Of a stretch of 64,000 nt of DNA, positions 32,123 through 43,572 are shown piece after piece; position 1 is the first letter of the stretch, and each line of letters begins with the position of its first letter. The notes under the pieces were generated by a model. That model saw nothing but the letters and a program-made list of their open reading frames with translations. It was not told where the DNA came from and ran no database searches. Made by a program: the position numbers and the translations under genes. The stretch is from Poa pratensis (Eukaryota > Streptophyta > Magnoliopsida > Poales > Poaceae): the NCBI GenBank assembly GCA_947311845.1, contig CAMZMU010000041.1, positions 133,025,505-133,089,504 of the forward strand. Direction: 5' to 3'.

Positions 32123-33144
32123 GTGAGGCTTTTGTATTATTTCTATGTTCATGTGCTAGATTCTTTCTTTCTGATATATGGTTATGCTATATACATTTGT
32201 CACTGAGCATATGCCTTGTCTTGCGACTTTGTTACGCGCTGATCAAAATAAGAGAAATAAGTGATACTTATCTTAGTGTCGATACATTGGCTCACATAAA
32301 TGCGTATGCTTCATTTGCTTCTTCAATATGAATATTATATGCCTATAGCTCCATGCCTGGGCACAAACCATTCTGGTTACCAAGGAAACTGGCCTGCTCG
32401 GGAATCAACTCTTAACTCTGAAACATTCATTTGATACCAGTCATTTTAAAATTGGGGAAATCACTCTGTCACCCGAGACCATGATGGTGTTTGGCTGGTT
32501 TTTGGTGACGTGGCATCCCGGTAAGCTTGGATATACTGACATGACTTTTTTTGAACCATGCATGAGAGCTGCATGCGCTTAATTAATATGCTGACATGAC
32601 AAGGAAATCAGTTTAATGTTACTAAGTCACTATCACCAAATACAATGATAAAACTAACTGTAGGAGTACTGGGTACCAAATACTTGGACACTTTTTTTTT
32701 GGATCGACGAATACTTGGACACTTGGTTTTGTAGTTAGGCACTTAGGGTGATTTTCAGACTTGGGCAATAGTTAGGGGTGGGGGTTGGGTGTGAGGATCA
32801 AGTGGTCTAATCGTCTTCAAAACAACCCAGGTCTGTTGTTTCTGTACCTTCATATGGTTTGGGAACGTGAACCTTCCTTTTGCTGATAGGCTGTTATAGA
32901 ACAACTTATCATTACTATATTAGAGATTCTTAACTTTTACCTCCCTCATATTTCAACGTGCTCAACTGCTTATTATTGTAGCACTTAGCATTTTCATTTC
33001 TTTGAAGCTTCGGTTGGAATGTTGATATTCACATGGGATACTTTTATATTTTTGCAAAAGAGGCTACATAGCATCAGCATTATTATGCTGTATGCAGTTT
33101 TTAATTTACTGTTTTTAAATTTACTGTTACAATTTTCTTCTCAG
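32123..33144 (+). other. FLK-like intron
   Basis: 1.0-kb intron, GTGAGG...TCTCAG. No transposon or gene recognised inside. Confidence 0.75.
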
Positions 33145-33950
33145 AAAATGTGCCCCCTGTTGCATTAAATGATGATAGAGTTGTGGAGATACAAGGCGAG
33201 CCTCTTGGCGTTCACAAAGCAGTGGAACTGATAGCAAGTCACTTAAGAAAATTTCTTGTTGACCACAGTGTTCTCCCACTATTTGAACAGCAAGTAAGTT
33301 AGATTTTGTTTTGGCAGTCTTCCTATAGATAATAAGTTTCTTGTCCACAGCATTTACGACTATAATTTTCAATGTCTACAGATGAAAATGCACAGTGTGC
33401 AGAGAGAGCAACCAATGCCAGCTCCACAGCATTGGGCCCCTCCTCAACCCTGGGCACCTCCTCCAAACCTTCCTCCTGGTGGTCCAGGTTATGGTGGAAA
33501 CCCACAGTTCATGCCTCCAAGGCCGCAAGACAATTATTATCCCCTCCAGATATGCCGCCTATGGAAAAGCAGCCGCACTTTGGCATTTCTGCATATGGAC
33601 GTGAGGCACTACCAAGTGGTACTTCAGGCAATCAGCCACCACCGCATGTGGCTTCTCAGGTTAGTTATGTTGCACACCTGCATTTGACCTAAAGACGATG
33701 GGTGCTTTTGAATTGCTGCCTGCTGGCACATACTGATTTCTTGTGTATTCTTCAACAGGTACATAACATGCAAATTCCTCTCTCCTATGCTAATGCTGTG
33801 ATTGGGGCTGCTGGTGCTAGTATAAGCTATATCCGTAGGCACAGTGGTGCAGCAGTAACTATTCAAGAAAGCAGAGGTGCACCCGGAGAGATGACCGTGG
33901 AGATAATTGGGAGTGCATCCCAAGTTCAAACTGCCCAGCAACTGATCCAG

Positions 33951-34555
33951 GTATGTTTTCTACTGTATCTTCTAACCTGTTGCGTACTTGCAATACTATC
34001 CTCCAATGTGATTCATGGTTGGTGCCCGATGCATTTCATTTTGCGTTGATATTTCCGCCATTTCTTTTTTTATTCCATTTTAGAAGTGATACAACTGGAA
34101 TGCACCATACATGTTTGTACTAGTGCATCATAAAGCTCACTGTTGGCCAACTAATTTGTTTCATTGCTAAACCATGTGCATAGATATGAAATGTGATAGA
34201 TGCAACAGGGATTAGTCTGTAAGTATATGACTAGGAAAAGCTGTTGGAATTTTAGGGGAGTGTTATACTTGGTGGTATTTTCATTTATGTATGCTGAATT
34301 TCTGATAGCATTACAGAAAACAAACTATGACATTCCGATAAAAGTTTTAGATGATGATGTAGAAAAAGAAACCATCGGGCAGTGTTTTTCTAAGCGTTGC
34401 AAAGAGTAGTTTGATGGAAGGAACTGAGAAAATGGAGGGACACACATTCAAGTTGCTATTGCTAGTTATGTGTATGTTGGAGCCATCTTTGGACGGACTG
34501 AACATTGTACGGGTCTTGCATTAAGTTGACCTGTTGCTATGGCCGTTGCTTGCAG
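33951..34555 (+). other. FLK-like intron
   Basis: 0.6-kb intron, GTATGT...TTGCAG. Nothing else recognised. Confidence 0.75.
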
Positions 34556-34753
34556 AATTTCATGGCCGAAGCTGCTCCACAAAGTCGGCCACCGGCTTCT
34601 AACCCTCCTGCTCCGCCAATTGATCCGGGTTACAGCTCTTACCCGCCACCATACGGAGCAACCTACAGATCTCCTCCCACAGGTGCAGGGCCTGCTCCTC
34701 ACAATGGTGGGGGCTACGGTGGCGGCTCCTACCATCCCAACTATGGATACTAG

Positions 34754-35430
34754 TAGCGGCAATTGTTATGAATTTTTATTTTCCCAATAAGTACATTCAT
34801 GGATTCCTGCCAGTGTCTAACTGTTCCAAACCAGTCTTGTGTCGTGTATGGTCAGTCATTGACATGTGATCTAGCTGAGCTTCATCACAGCATAATTTAC
34901 TTACTGAGCAGAGTTGCAGCAAATTAATCCAAATGCTTGAGGACTGAACTATGTAACTATCGTGGCCATAGTAGTGATAGCTTGCAACCATCTGTCTGCA
35001 GGGCGGGCACAGTTTCAAAGAGCATATCATCGCTGAAAGTATTTTTTAGTAAAAATACAATGAAACAACGTTGGGGCTTTGCAGAGCTTCCTCGTAGGGT
35101 TAGGTGAATTGCCGACTCACATAGTCTAATCTATATCTATGGCAGAGTTCCAAAAAACATAACCACATGCATTGTGTATTTACGTACAAAATTGGCTGCA
35201 TGGAGTCATCGACTTCGTTTTCTGAAATCGTGTTAACTGTGCCTGCCGGTCTCCAGGTTGTCCGTTAGGGTACAAAAGTTAGCTGTACAAAACAATTAGA
35301 CAGCTTGTGGTTGTCTAAAAAAAGACAACTGGTGTGATCTATGATGCGAAAACCCTCGGCAGTGACTCAGTGGGTTTAGTAGGATGATTTTCCCTAAGCG
35401 AAGCCCACCACCCGCACATTACTGTTTTTT
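34754..35430. other. FLK-like 3' UTR and intergenic sequence
   Basis: No gene. A possible AATAAG polyadenylation-like signal at about 34786. A segment (35371-35392, TGGGTTTAGTAGGATGATTTTC) recurs at 35728-35750 on the other side of the foldback. Confidence 0.5.
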
Positions 35431-35710
35431 TTTGTCAAATCTGGCCTTTGAAGAAACTATTGTATATCTGACTTATCAGTGAAACTATTTGAGATCGGCG
35501 CCAACATGAATAGAGCCGAATTTGTGCAGTTCGACGCCACCGAAATTTTTAGCTCTAGCTCAGCACCAATGGCTATGGCATCGAACCCGTCAGACATCAA
35601 AATGCAAAATTTCGGTGGTGTCGAATTGCAGTTTGGCTCCATTTAGGTTGGCGCCGAACTCAGCTGCCAGATTTTGAAATAGTTTCACCGAGAGGCCAGA
35701 TTTGGCCAAA
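35431..35710. mobile_element. Foldback MITE upstream of LAS1-like gene
   Basis: Imperfect inverted repeat over its whole length: CAAATCTGGCCTTTGAAGAA / GAGAGGCCAGATTTGG, GTGAAACTATTTGAGAT / TTTTGAAATAGTTTCAC, CGGCGCCAAC / GTTGGCGCCG and GACGCCACCGAAATTT / AAATTTCGGTGGTGTC. Flanked by T and A runs. No coding capacity. It ends only about 55 bp before the LAS1-like ATG, so it lies in that promoter or leader. Confidence 0.8.
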
Positions 35711-36261
35711 AAAAAAACCACTCGGCGGGTTTAGTAGGATTAAGATTTTCCGCTTGGCTCCGCTTCAATGGAGGCGGCAGAAGAGGCCGGTGGCGCTGGT
35801 GGTCACTCCACGGGTAGGAAGCTGGTGCCCTGGTCGAGCTGGACGGAGTGGCGCTTCGTCCGCGACGCCATCTTCGACCCCTTTCCCGACCCCGACGCGG
35901 CTCTTCGCAGGGTAAAACTAAAAACCCTCTTGCTGTAACCTCCGAAGGCCTAAAAAATTCATCAGCTGGAGGACGCAGAATTACTGTTTTGTTTGGTGCA
36001 GATCGCGGCGTGGCGGAGCAGGGGCTGCCTCCCGATCCCCGTGGAGGTGACTGCAGCCCTCTACGAGATAAGGCTGCGAGATCCCTTCTTCTGGTATGTT
36101 CTCTGATGCATAGTTTCAACCTTTTTCTCTGTTCGTGTGTAATAGGTTTGGGATGAAGTTATATGTGATGGAAAATTTCCCTCTAGGAATGGAGTTGCTT
36201 GGAATGATAAACTGGAGTCAGATGAGATGCTCGCCTTGCTGTACAGCATTGCAATCATTAG

Positions 36262-37395
36262 GTCAGTAAATTCCCGGTGATTTTTCTGCCTCATGTGTCA
36301 AATATGATTATATGAACAGTACTCTCGATTTACTAGGGGTGAAATGTGCTAGTGTGCAAAGAGGTTACCGTGCAAGCAGTTTAGGCGAATAATTTAGTAT
36401 TTGTGAGTCGATGGTTTTGAGGCTGTATTCATGTTTTCATATTTTCATGTGGTTCTGTGGAACAAGAGATTGTGATGAAAGAACATAGTTTACTTCCGGA
36501 AACCATTAGGAGCTTAATAATAGTTGTGCTGATAATGCAATTGAACTATAGGCTGCTAGAAGTCTAGAACTAACTTAGGCGTCAATATGTCGTGTTCCTT
36601 TTTTCCAGTTGTCTCTGTTTATTTTTTCTGGAACAGGAGATCACCAAAATGGCATGAAAGCTGCCTAACCACCAGTGTCCCTGACAAAGTTTCTCCGCGT
36701 TAGTCTTTATATTTTATTTTTAAACTATCATGTGCTGTTCACTTCCCATAGTATTCTTCATCTCTTCAGCGCAATTTGGGGCTGCTTCCTGAAATGCGTT
36801 TATCTTTTAAGATGCTGGAAAGAGAAGTGTGAAAACTATATTGTTCTGTTTGTAAACCAGATTAGAGTTAGAAAAGTTATGTTTCATATTTCCTCTCGTA
36901 TCTTTGGAATGCAGAAACTATCTGTTTGCAACTTAATTAAGAAAAAAACAGCTATTTGAAATCAAAAGTATCTAAAAGCGCGTCAACAAGATAAGATTAT
37001 CATAATCCACAACATTGTCAAACGGAGCCTTCATATTGGGTATGCATTGCTACGGTCAGTTCCAGCCTTGTGTCTCGGAGGAAAGAGTGTCCCATTTAGC
37101 ACCAAGTTGGTAACAAACATGTAGGAAAAGTGCAATCTAATGCACATATTAACAGTACTGAGAATTCTACTTTTGTGAGTTCTGCTTTTTTTCACTGTAT
37201 ATCGAATAGCTAATCAGATTAAAAACTGAATGTATGCATGATATGGGAAAAACTTTAACAATGAACGATTCTGTACAAGGCTTATGTTTTGTGGGTGTAC
37301 CTATCTTAGAATCCAATGTATTGTTGCTACTTAAGTTAAAATTTTGCACAATATGATACACTTAATTTTTCTACTTTTGTTTAATCTTATTCCAG
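36262..37395 (+). other. LAS1-like intron 3
   Basis: 1.1-kb intron. No mobile element or gene recognised. Confidence 0.75.
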
Positions 37396-39736
37396 GCTTG
37401 TAAATGGTTTTTTGGAGGGCCCACATAAGAAAACTCATCGTTCAATATCTGAGTTAGCTGAGATTGTTGGGATACCATGAATTCTTGTCGACATTCGTCA
37501 TGGTTAGAATTTTTTTGTGTAATACATCTGGATAAATTTGTGATATTGTAATTCAATCCTAATAAAGATATCTAGCACACACATGCAGAGAGTTCACATC
37601 GCGATATTCCCTCTCTGCGGCTGCTACATTTGGCAGCCGATAAGGTACAGTGAGTTGATTTATTAGCATTTCTAAGACTTCTTGATAGCTCGTTATTTTA
37701 TTTTCTTACTGAATGTTGTCTTTTGGTACTAAATTAAATAATTTTTACAGTTGCTATGGCCGGTAAGTTTTCTCAGTGATTTTGCTCTGAGCATTAACTG
37801 ATTAAGATAACTTTCAGGCATTTGATCGATTGAGGTGTAATTACTGGGATTCCCAAGCTAAGGCTATTCCTGATGCTCGACTAGAAGTAACCGCAACAAT
37901 GAATGTTATAGCTCAAATTTTGAAGCACAAAGATACTGAAAATGCAAAACCAGGTTCCAAAAGAAAACGTGAATATCATCATCTTGTAGCAGGAACTGTC
38001 TTTGAGTTTGCACTTGGGCTTATTCTGTTTCCTCGTGATCTGGGTTGTCAGAGATGGATTTTCTCTACCGTGGACTGCACTAAGATTTTTCTGCATTCAA
38101 TTAGAGACTGATGCTTTCTTTATTAATAAGTCTCTGACCAACTCCGGATTGAGCTACTGAAATCTTCCTTTAATCTGAAGGAACTGCTCAAAAGTATTGC
38201 ATATATTAATAACGGAATAACTGTACTTGTCGTCAGTCGTTTGCTGCCATCTATTGATTTGCTTTGTGAATATTCTTCAGTTAATTTGTTTTCCACCATC
38301 TGATAGTGACATGAATAGCAATCATGTATAGTATGTATGACAGACTAGTTTGTAGTACTTAAACTTATGGCAGAAGCGTTCATAATTATAACTGTCTCTA
38401 AAAGGACTTCATGATCAAGATAGTTTGGTGTTAATTAAGTTTCTTCAGAATTGCAGGTTCCCAAAAGCATATTTTACATGCCATAAAATATGTTCGCCAA
38501 CTTTACTACACATGTCCCTCTGAGGTTGTCTCTGTTCTGTTTGAGTTTTTCCAACTTGATGCCTCTGAAATCCCTGATAACAGTGATGTGCATCAAACTG
38601 ATAGTTCCGATTTAACTCACCCATCTGATGTTCAAAATCAAATATCAAATGGAGAGATGAAAACTATCATAACAAAACTATCAGAAAAAGAACCAAGAGT
38701 GATTCTTGGTATACTAAAGTCGGTGATTGAAATGATTGAGATCAGGGACGACCTCAAACACAAAGGTACTGCTCTTATAGTGTGGTGTCCTGTTTTCAGT
38801 TTTCTACCATCTCTGCGACCTTATTTTCTTGATTTATATCATGTTTTGCTTCACATCACAATCCTGAAGTCGAAGGCTTGCGATATTTTATTTTATAGTT
38901 CAGACATGATGCTAGTATTTCCATTTCATTGCTCTTGTAGAGTTTTGTTTGAACAGATATACTGGTCTTATTTATTCCGTTATATGTATAGGTGAATTAT
39001 ATGCATGCCTGCCAGCTGAATCGTCAACAATGAAAAACTTGTGCTCCCTGGTTCTATGGATTGTCACAAGCATAAAAGAGTTGAAGGATTCTGTCCGTAC
39101 TGGACTTGTCCACGAGATAGGAGTACTCTTTTCGGACAAGAACGCGGTCCCTCGTTTCTGTCTTGCAAAACTTCTGCAGAAGTTCCTGAGTTTGTCCGTT
39201 ATAGGTGAAAGATGCATTGAGGATGCAGCACTAATGCTGATTGAGATGACAGACAATAATAACGTGAAGGTGAAATTGAGGAAGCTTCCTATGTTGTCTG
39301 TGCAGAAGTCACCAAGGCAAAAATCAGTTGAAAGCGCAACAGAGAATCTGGAAATATTCAAATCGCTGTTGAGGAAACCAGATAATGCATGTTTAGCAGA
39401 AAATGGCACCGAGGGAACTATTAACACAAGCTTGCCAGAGAAACGTAATAGGTGGTCTATAGCGAAGTCCTGGACCACCCGTCCATTAGGCATGATACCT
39501 TGTTCATATAGTTCAACTGCTGTTCTTCCTTCCCTCGATGTCATCGATCATGAACTGAAGGATGAGACAGCAGAACATGGAAATATTGAGCATGATGGTC
39601 AGACGGAAATGTTTGACTGTTATTTGCACCCTGAGAAGGAGCTGGATAATGAGGGCATTCAAGAAATATCAATATCACCGCCTGAAGATGAGATTTCTGA
39701 TATGCCAGGATTGACCTCTTCTGTGAGGGGTACATT

Positions 39737-40791
39737 CAGGGCCGGTCCTGAGATTTTGGGGGCCCGGGCAGATCTAGAATTCGGGGCCCTAAAGGCTTCA
39801 AAATGATATTTTTAAATGTACAAATAAAATATTACAAATGAACTCCTAAAACGCGTATATAGAAAATTCCTAAAATGCACACAAAATCAATATTGATATC
39901 TACATATTGTCTAAATATTTTTACAAACATACTAAATGCGCAAAGTCACAGATGATGGTATATCAATATAAATAATATTGATTATCACGTCGATAATGCC
40001 CTAGAACGATGTCATCATAGAGGGTGTGTGCACAACGCGTCTCCAATGCCTTGACATAGCCTTGCGCTTGCAGTGCTGGATAAGCCAAGGATCAGAGAAA
40101 TTAACAAAAAATGGAAAAATGAGCCGGTTTGTGTTTGGCAGGAAAGTATTTTTGAAGTGTTCCAACAAGGCCACAGTTTTTAAAAAACCAAATATGAAAT
40201 ACTTTGAGTTGTTTGGGTTTGGTTATGGTTGGAAATGAGGTTGTATAAACCATAGTATTTGCTATACTGCACGATTTTTGCAGTTTCTAATAACGAGGTT
40301 TGACCTCTTTTTCACTAAACTGGGAAACACAACAACAAAACCATGGTATGTAATAGAAAATTGTAGTTTCTGCTTCCAAACAGAGCCTTGTATTTTCTAG
40401 TGGAAGAAAAGTAACGAGTCATTGTGTGCTCATTCCTGGATCTATATTTCTGCCCTGGTATAGACAACCAGCCTCACCATGTTATGTTAATGAACCGAGC
40501 CCCACTTAATCACTTTAGAGCTAACCAAAAAAAGTAGCCCAAGCCCACCGAAGAAAAAGCCTAAGCTAATAGAAGGAGAAAAGGCCCAAGCTCTTCCAGT
40601 CGAGTTGGACGCACGCAGCATCATAACGCTTCGTCTTCGTTTCCTGATGGAACTTCGTCTCCCCCCGACCAGACCTTGGCACCGCCGCTAATTTTTTCGC
40701 TGAGTATGCCTTAGCTACAAGGATTTGGGGCCCCTTGTCTTTGGGGGCCCGGGGCGGCCGCCCCTCCTGACCCCTCTCAGGGCTGGCCCTG
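39737..40791. mobile_element. Non-autonomous hAT-type transposon in LAS1-like last exon
   Basis: 1,055 bp. Ends CAGGGCCGGTCCTGAGA and, in reverse, CAGGGCCAGCCCTGAGA form the inverted repeats, followed on both sides by GGGGGCCC(C/G)GG motifs. The exact 8-bp duplication GGTACATT (39729-39736, 40792-40799) is diagnostic of hAT. Interior AT-rich with no transposase. Removing the element and one copy restores the LAS1 frame (SVRGT|LLVGGVW). Confidence 0.95.
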
Positions 40792-40878
40792 GGTACATTA
40801 CTGGTTGGTGGCGTGTGGAAAAAGGTGACCGAAGAAGAGTTGCTCTCCATAAAGTCAAGCCTGCAAATTTTGCTGTAA

Positions 40879-41596
40879 ATATTGGCTAGTTGTTCTCCCA
40901 TCAGTAGTGAAACAATTTTGTTCTGTAAATGGGCAAATGGTATCTTTTAAATGGGATATGATAGAAACCCTCTTTAACAAGTTTTTGCTTAGTTTCTGCA
41001 CTACATGGGACAACACACAACAGATATTTTTGTTGTTATCAATTGCAGAACATTTTTGCCATGAGTAAGTAAATCTATGTCTGCGCTCCGCGTATATTAG
41101 TGAAAAGAGATCGGAATAGGAGAGATGAGAAAGACGAAGATCCATGTCGGATAGAGCTATGTTTCCTGGTGAATAGTACAGGAGAAAGAGCGGAGAGCAC
41201 TGGCTGCGTAGACGCTGTATTTACCATGGACGAAGAAATCACCCCGTGGCTCATCTAAGTCCTACTACTCCATTGCAAATTACAAGGCGAATTTCATTTT
41301 GCTAAGACCGAACACTACCCTAGCAGAATTTGATTTATGGCACGTAAATTACGTGTTAATATTGCCTAGTACATTTGTGGATGGAGAAAACCCTTTGACG
41401 GGCGGGTAGCATTGGATACCTAGTACATTTTAGACATGATGAACTGGGAGCAATACTTCCGCACTTGCTGCTCGAATTCCCAATGCATCGTATTCCCATA
41501 TACATCCAGCTAGCTACGGGATAACGGTGAAACCTCCCTCTTCGCTTGCTGATCCTGTTCTAACATCGAGCTCCACTCTTCATGTTCCTCGCTCGA
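40879..41596. other. LAS1-like 3' UTR and flank
   Basis: No gene seen. Non-coding between the LAS1-like stop (TAA 40876-40878) and the gypsy pol remnant. Confidence 0.5.
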
Positions 41597-43572
41597 TTAT
41601 CCTCTTTGGGCCTCGAGTACGTCTTGGGCTTGGGCCGCGCTCTGCTTACAGCCCATGTCACTGGTCGTGACATTCCCCTCGTCTTGAGAAGCTGCTTGAC
41701 CCCAAGCAAGAGCATTTGGATACTCCATCAGCAACCGATGCTTGTTCTCCCAGGTTAGCCAAGAACTTGGAAGCCCCATCCATTGGACCTGGATCAAGGA
41801 AACATCCGAGTTACCAGAAACAATGTCCTTTGTATCCACTACCTGTAACGGAATTGGTTCAACATCCAGCACTGAACACTGAGATGGTAAATCATGCTGA
41901 GCGATTGTATTAGCTGGCAGTGCCTTCTTCAAGAGCGAGACATGCACCACTGGATGTATGCGACTCCCCACCGGCAACTCCAACTTGTATGCTACAACTC
42001 CCACCCATTGTAGGACTGTGTAAGGGCCAAAGAACTTGTAACTTAATTTTTGATTTGTCCTGCGAGCTACATACACCTGTACATAAGGTTGAAGCTTCAG
42101 ATACACTTGATCACCCACTGCAAACTGATGTTCCACTCGCTTCTTATCAGCTTGACTCTTCATCCTTTGTTGAGATCACAACAAATTTTGCTGGATGAGC
42201 CTCTGCATATCTTATTTGTCTTTAAACCATGATGCTAGATCAGAACCACATCTGGTGCTGCATCCTGGATCCCAAAATGTTTTGGTTTATATCCATACAA
42301 AACCTCAAATGGTGACCGTCTTAGGCAGAATGAAAGGTAGTGTTATATCAGAATTCTGCTAATGCGAGCCACTTTGACCATTTGGTTGGACATGTCTGAG
42401 TCATACATCTCAAATATGTCTCCATGCACTGGTTCAACCTTTCTGTCTGGCCATCAGTTTGTAGATGGTAGCTGGAGCTCATGTTGAGTGTAGTATCAGT
42501 TAACTTGAAGAGTTGCTGCCACAAGGCACTAGCAAATACTTTGCCTCGATCGGATATCAAAACCGCATGCAACCCATGTAACTTATACACATGATCAACA
42601 TATAACTGAGCCACTGTCATTGCTGAATAAGGATGTGTGAGTGGGATGAAGTGACCATAATTTCAAAACTTGTCAATGATGACCAGTATAGTATCATACT
42701 TTGCAGACTTTGGTAGACCTTCGACAAAATCGAGACTGACCATTTCCCAAGCTCGACTTGGTACTGGCAAAGGTTGCAACAAGCCTGGTGTTCCCACATG
42801 CTCAATTTTTCCTTGCTGGCATACAACACATTGTGCTACATAATGTTGGACATCCTTTTTCAAATTAGGCCAAGAGAACAACTCTCTGATTTTCACCACT
42901 GTCATGTAAAGCCAAAAGTACTGCCTTTTTAGCCTCTGTATGATTTCCCAACCAAATTTTGTTGTTAAATTTGATTACTCCATCATGTAATGAATACCCT
43001 TGTGCATCTGGGCTAGAAATGCTTAATTGAGTGAGCAAATCTTTTGCTTGTGGATCTTGTAAGTAACTCTCAGTTACTATTTCTAACTATCTGGGTTTGC
43101 TGGTAGATATTGCATGAATTTCCTGAGTGGGTTGACAGCGAGATAAGGCACCAGCTGCCACATTAGATGTGCCTTGTTTATGTCTGACTTGGTACTGTAA
43201 TCCTAGTAACTTGCAGAAAGCTTTGTGCTGAATGGAGTTAGTCAACTGTTGTGTCTCCAGATGAACTAGGCTTTTATGGTCAGTGTATATTGTGAATAGC
43301 CTATGCTGGAGGTAGGGTTTCCATTTATCTACTGCCATTATCAATGCCAGACATTCTTTCTCATATGTTGACAATGCTTGAGATTTAGGACATAATGCTT
43401 AGCTGAGATAAGCAATAGGGTGCCCCTTCTGAGATAGAACTGCACCAATACCCATTCATGATGCATCTGTATGGAGCTCAAAACTCAACTGAAAGTTAGG
43501 CAATGCCAATACCGGTGTGTTGGTCATGGCTGCTTTTAATGCTAAGAATGCTTCATGAGCCACTGATATCCA
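41597..43572 (-). pseudogene. Ty3/gypsy pol remnant (RNase H and integrase)
   Basis: Minus strand. Order: end of RT/RNase H (about 43560-43090, LCPKSQALSTYEKECLALIM, YTDHKSLVHL), integrase zinc region (42905-42700, FSWPNLKKDVQHYVAQCVVC), integrase core (42620-42350, LISDRGKVFASALWQQLF, SSSYHLQTDGQTERLN), and the C-terminal GPY/F region (KFFGPYTVLQWVGVVAYKLE) followed by a chromodomain-like tail (VQWMGLPSSWLTWEN). This suggests a chromovirus. Frameshifts separate blocks; in-frame stops include TGA at 43456-43458 (DAS*MGIGAVL) and TAA at 43399-43401. Its upstream part was cut off by the LTR element inserted at 43573. No LTR belonging to it was recognised. Confidence 0.85.

Larger units (their letters stand above)
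31876..34753 (+). pseudogene. FLK-like: FLOWERING LOCUS K-like KH RNA-binding protein, 5' truncated and frameshifted
   Basis: Exons 31876-32122, 33145-33293, 33382-33659, 33759-33950 and 34556-34753 (stop TAG), all with GT/AG borders. Exon 1 starts mid-protein ([19 protein letters not shown]) and encodes KH2 with its GxxG loop GKQG ([18 protein letters not shown]), finished in exon 2 ([18 protein letters not shown]). Exon 3 is the Pro-rich linker. Exon 4 encodes KH3 ([19 protein letters not shown], then [19 protein letters not shown]). Exon 5 is the Gly/Tyr/Pro-rich tail ending GYGY. FLK proteins are nuclear RNA-binding proteins that in Arabidopsis repress FLC and promote flowering; this copy's role is inferred only. 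Breaks: KH1 and N-terminus absent, and one base missing in the C run at 33541-33544 (NYYP then PPDMPPMEKQPHFG in another frame), which would remove KH3. ATG 31879 is inside the first exon and is probably not the native start. Confidence 0.85.
35768..40878 (+). pseudogene. LAS1-like: LAS1-like pre-rRNA processing protein, nonsense-mutated and hAT-interrupted
   Basis: Exons 35768-35911, 36002-36093, 36187-36261, 37396-37502, 37589-37644, 37818-37968, 38457-38765 and 38992-39736 plus 40800-40878; all borders are GT/AG and in phase. The N-terminus (KLVPWSSWTEWRFVRDAIFD, AAWRSRGCLPIPVEVTAALY) and IPxILVDIRHESSHRDIPSL give the Las1 domain, the HEPN-type nuclease of the Las1/Grc3 complex that cuts the ITS2 spacer of pre-rRNA in the nucleus. 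R-x4-H-type catalytic residues lie in DIRHESSHRD. The C-terminal conserved end (LLVGGVWKKVTEEELLSIKS) is in the last piece. Breaks: TGA at 37478-37480 in exon 4 (GIP*ILVDIRH; one C-to-T change from CGA Arg), which would stop the protein near residue 131 just before the catalytic block; and a hAT-type insertion at 39737 that replaces the C-terminal motif with about 23 transposon-encoded residues. Confidence 0.88.

Noticed and set aside
37741..37770. Small exon TTGCTATGGCC between LAS1-like exons 5 and 6
   Set aside because: Direct joining of 37644 to 37818 keeps phase and gives the expected LAADK-AFDRLRCNYWD sequence.
38588..38995. 135-residue ORF as a separate gene
   Set aside because: It is LAS1-like exon 7 read into the following intron.
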